Below are positions 63,671-64,000 of a stretch of 64,000 nucleotides of DNA, one piece after another. The first letter of the stretch is position 1, and each line of letters opens with the position of its first letter. Under the pieces are notes generated by a model. It did not search any database, was not told the origin of the DNA, and worked only from the letters and a program-made list of their open reading frames with translations. The stretch comes from Microbispora bryophytorum (lineage in GTDB: Bacteria > Actinomycetota > Actinomycetes > Streptosporangiales > Streptosporangiaceae). The stretch is from NCBI RefSeq assembly GCF_006874465.1, contig NZ_VIRL01000003.1, positions 496,001 to 560,000 on the forward strand. Direction: 5' to 3'. Made by a program: the position numbers and the translations under genes.

Positions 63671-64000
63671 CTAACGCACGACGAGCTGGAACAACTGCAG
63701 TCCCGACCCGTGGGTTTCCATCTCGAACAGGCCGGTCTGGTCGGCGACGAACTCGATGCTCGCGGGGGTGCCGGGCTGCAGCTCGGCCTCCTTGTCGTAC
63801 CCGTGTAGATGCGCCTCGTCGGCGGTGTCGCTGGTGACGGTGATACGCACCGTCTGGCCCTTGGTCACCTCGATCCGGTCCGGCGGCGGGGTGACCTTTT
63901 TACCGGCGATGGTGACGGTGATCTCCTTCACGGCCGGGTCGGCGGGGGCGGCTGCGGCGGACTCGCCGGGGGCGGCGGGAGCCGACTCGGCAGCAGCCGG
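63671..64000 (-). CDS. Cupredoxin-like exported protein (5' end outside window)
   Basis: The visible 109 codons run from an Ala/Pro/Ser-rich linker (SAPAAPGESAAAAPADP) into an EfeO-type cupredoxin domain: KEITVTIAGKKVTPPPDRIE, VTKGQTVRITVTSDTADEAH and GLFEMETHGSGLQLFQLVV. Two His residues lie in HLHGY and one in ETHGSG, a set that could bind copper. No Cys is seen in the usual fourth-ligand position. The low-complexity linker suggests an upstream signal or lipobox beyond the window. It is transcribed just before the membrane protein, likely as a functional pair. Confidence 0.82.
   Translation of the reverse strand, partial: PAAAESAPAAPGESAAAAPADPAVKEITVTIAGKKVTPPPDRIEVTKGQTVRITVTSDTADEAHLHGYDKEAELQPGTPASIEFVADQTGLFEMETHGSGLQLFQLVVR

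Overview
The window is high-GC DNA (roughly 70% by eye) with many GTG and TTG starts, tightly packed operons with ATGA overlaps, several two-component systems and secreted polysaccharidases. This fits a filamentous actinomycete. The gene mix (DUF6247 antitoxin, PL3 pectate lyase, CBM13 and CBM6 enzymes, DUF3817, SURF1) suggests the Streptosporangiales, but that placement is inference. No prophage, insertion sequence, CRISPR array or biosynthetic cluster was found.

Layout. 1-0.6 kb: 3' end of a pectate lyase gene. 0.7-4.9 kb: M20 dipeptidase, then a class III aminotransferase followed by alanine dehydrogenase. 4.9-7.8 kb: Sel1-repeat protein with a pentapeptide-repeat tail, a TauE/SafE-like membrane protein with a cupredoxin end, and a small Cys-containing protein. 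8-21.8 kb: a region centred on cell-wall recycling. It holds a five-gene oligopeptide-type ABC transporter, murQ, an RpiR/MurR-type SIS regulator and a GHL10-type glycosidase, then HxlR/aldo-keto reductase and CMD/TetR pairs, and anmK. The ABC-murQ genes and the glycosidase share candidate GAAAGT-type operators. 21.9-29.8 kb: NmrA oxidoreductase/TetR, MerR-GyrI, a NarL-type two-component system, gamma-glutamyltransferase and a flavin monooxygenase. 30-39 kb: SURF1, DUF3817, small membrane proteins, hemerythrin, an OmpR-type regulator, and an unusual 1289-codon reading frame joining a histidine kinase to a DUF4173-like membrane protein, then an N-acyl-D-amino-acid deacylase. 39.2-47.5 kb: a second NarL-type system, an Lnt-like membrane amidase, an alpha/beta hydrolase, a TPR protein, and a D-amino-acid deaminase / shortened RidA / unknown-protein operon. 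47.5-53.8 kb: a beta-glucan regulon (lacI, GH1 beta-glucosidase, GH16-CBM6 glucanase) with four GAGAGCGCTCTC-like operators, but only a short remnant of the sugar permease. 53.8-57.1 kb: a secreted DUF5666-like protein, LysE exporter, receiver-only regulator, tRNA-Arg(CCG) and a PIN/RHH toxin-antitoxin pair with a clear operator. 57.4-60.1 kb: a large secreted beta-helix protein with a ricin-type lectin domain. 60.1-62.3 kb is gene-poor, with a Nudix hydrolase, a copied fragment of it, and a DUF6247 antitoxin with a broken toxin. 62.3-64 kb: a membrane protein and cupredoxin lipoprotein pair.

Two themes stand out. One is a probable muropeptide uptake and recycling unit (ABC-murQ-murR, glycosidase, anmK), with D-amino-acid enzymes elsewhere in the window. 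The other is repeated gene loss by internal deletion that leaves short ends behind: RidA, the sugar permease, a probable NAD(P)-binding oxidoreductase and the DUF6247-linked toxin.
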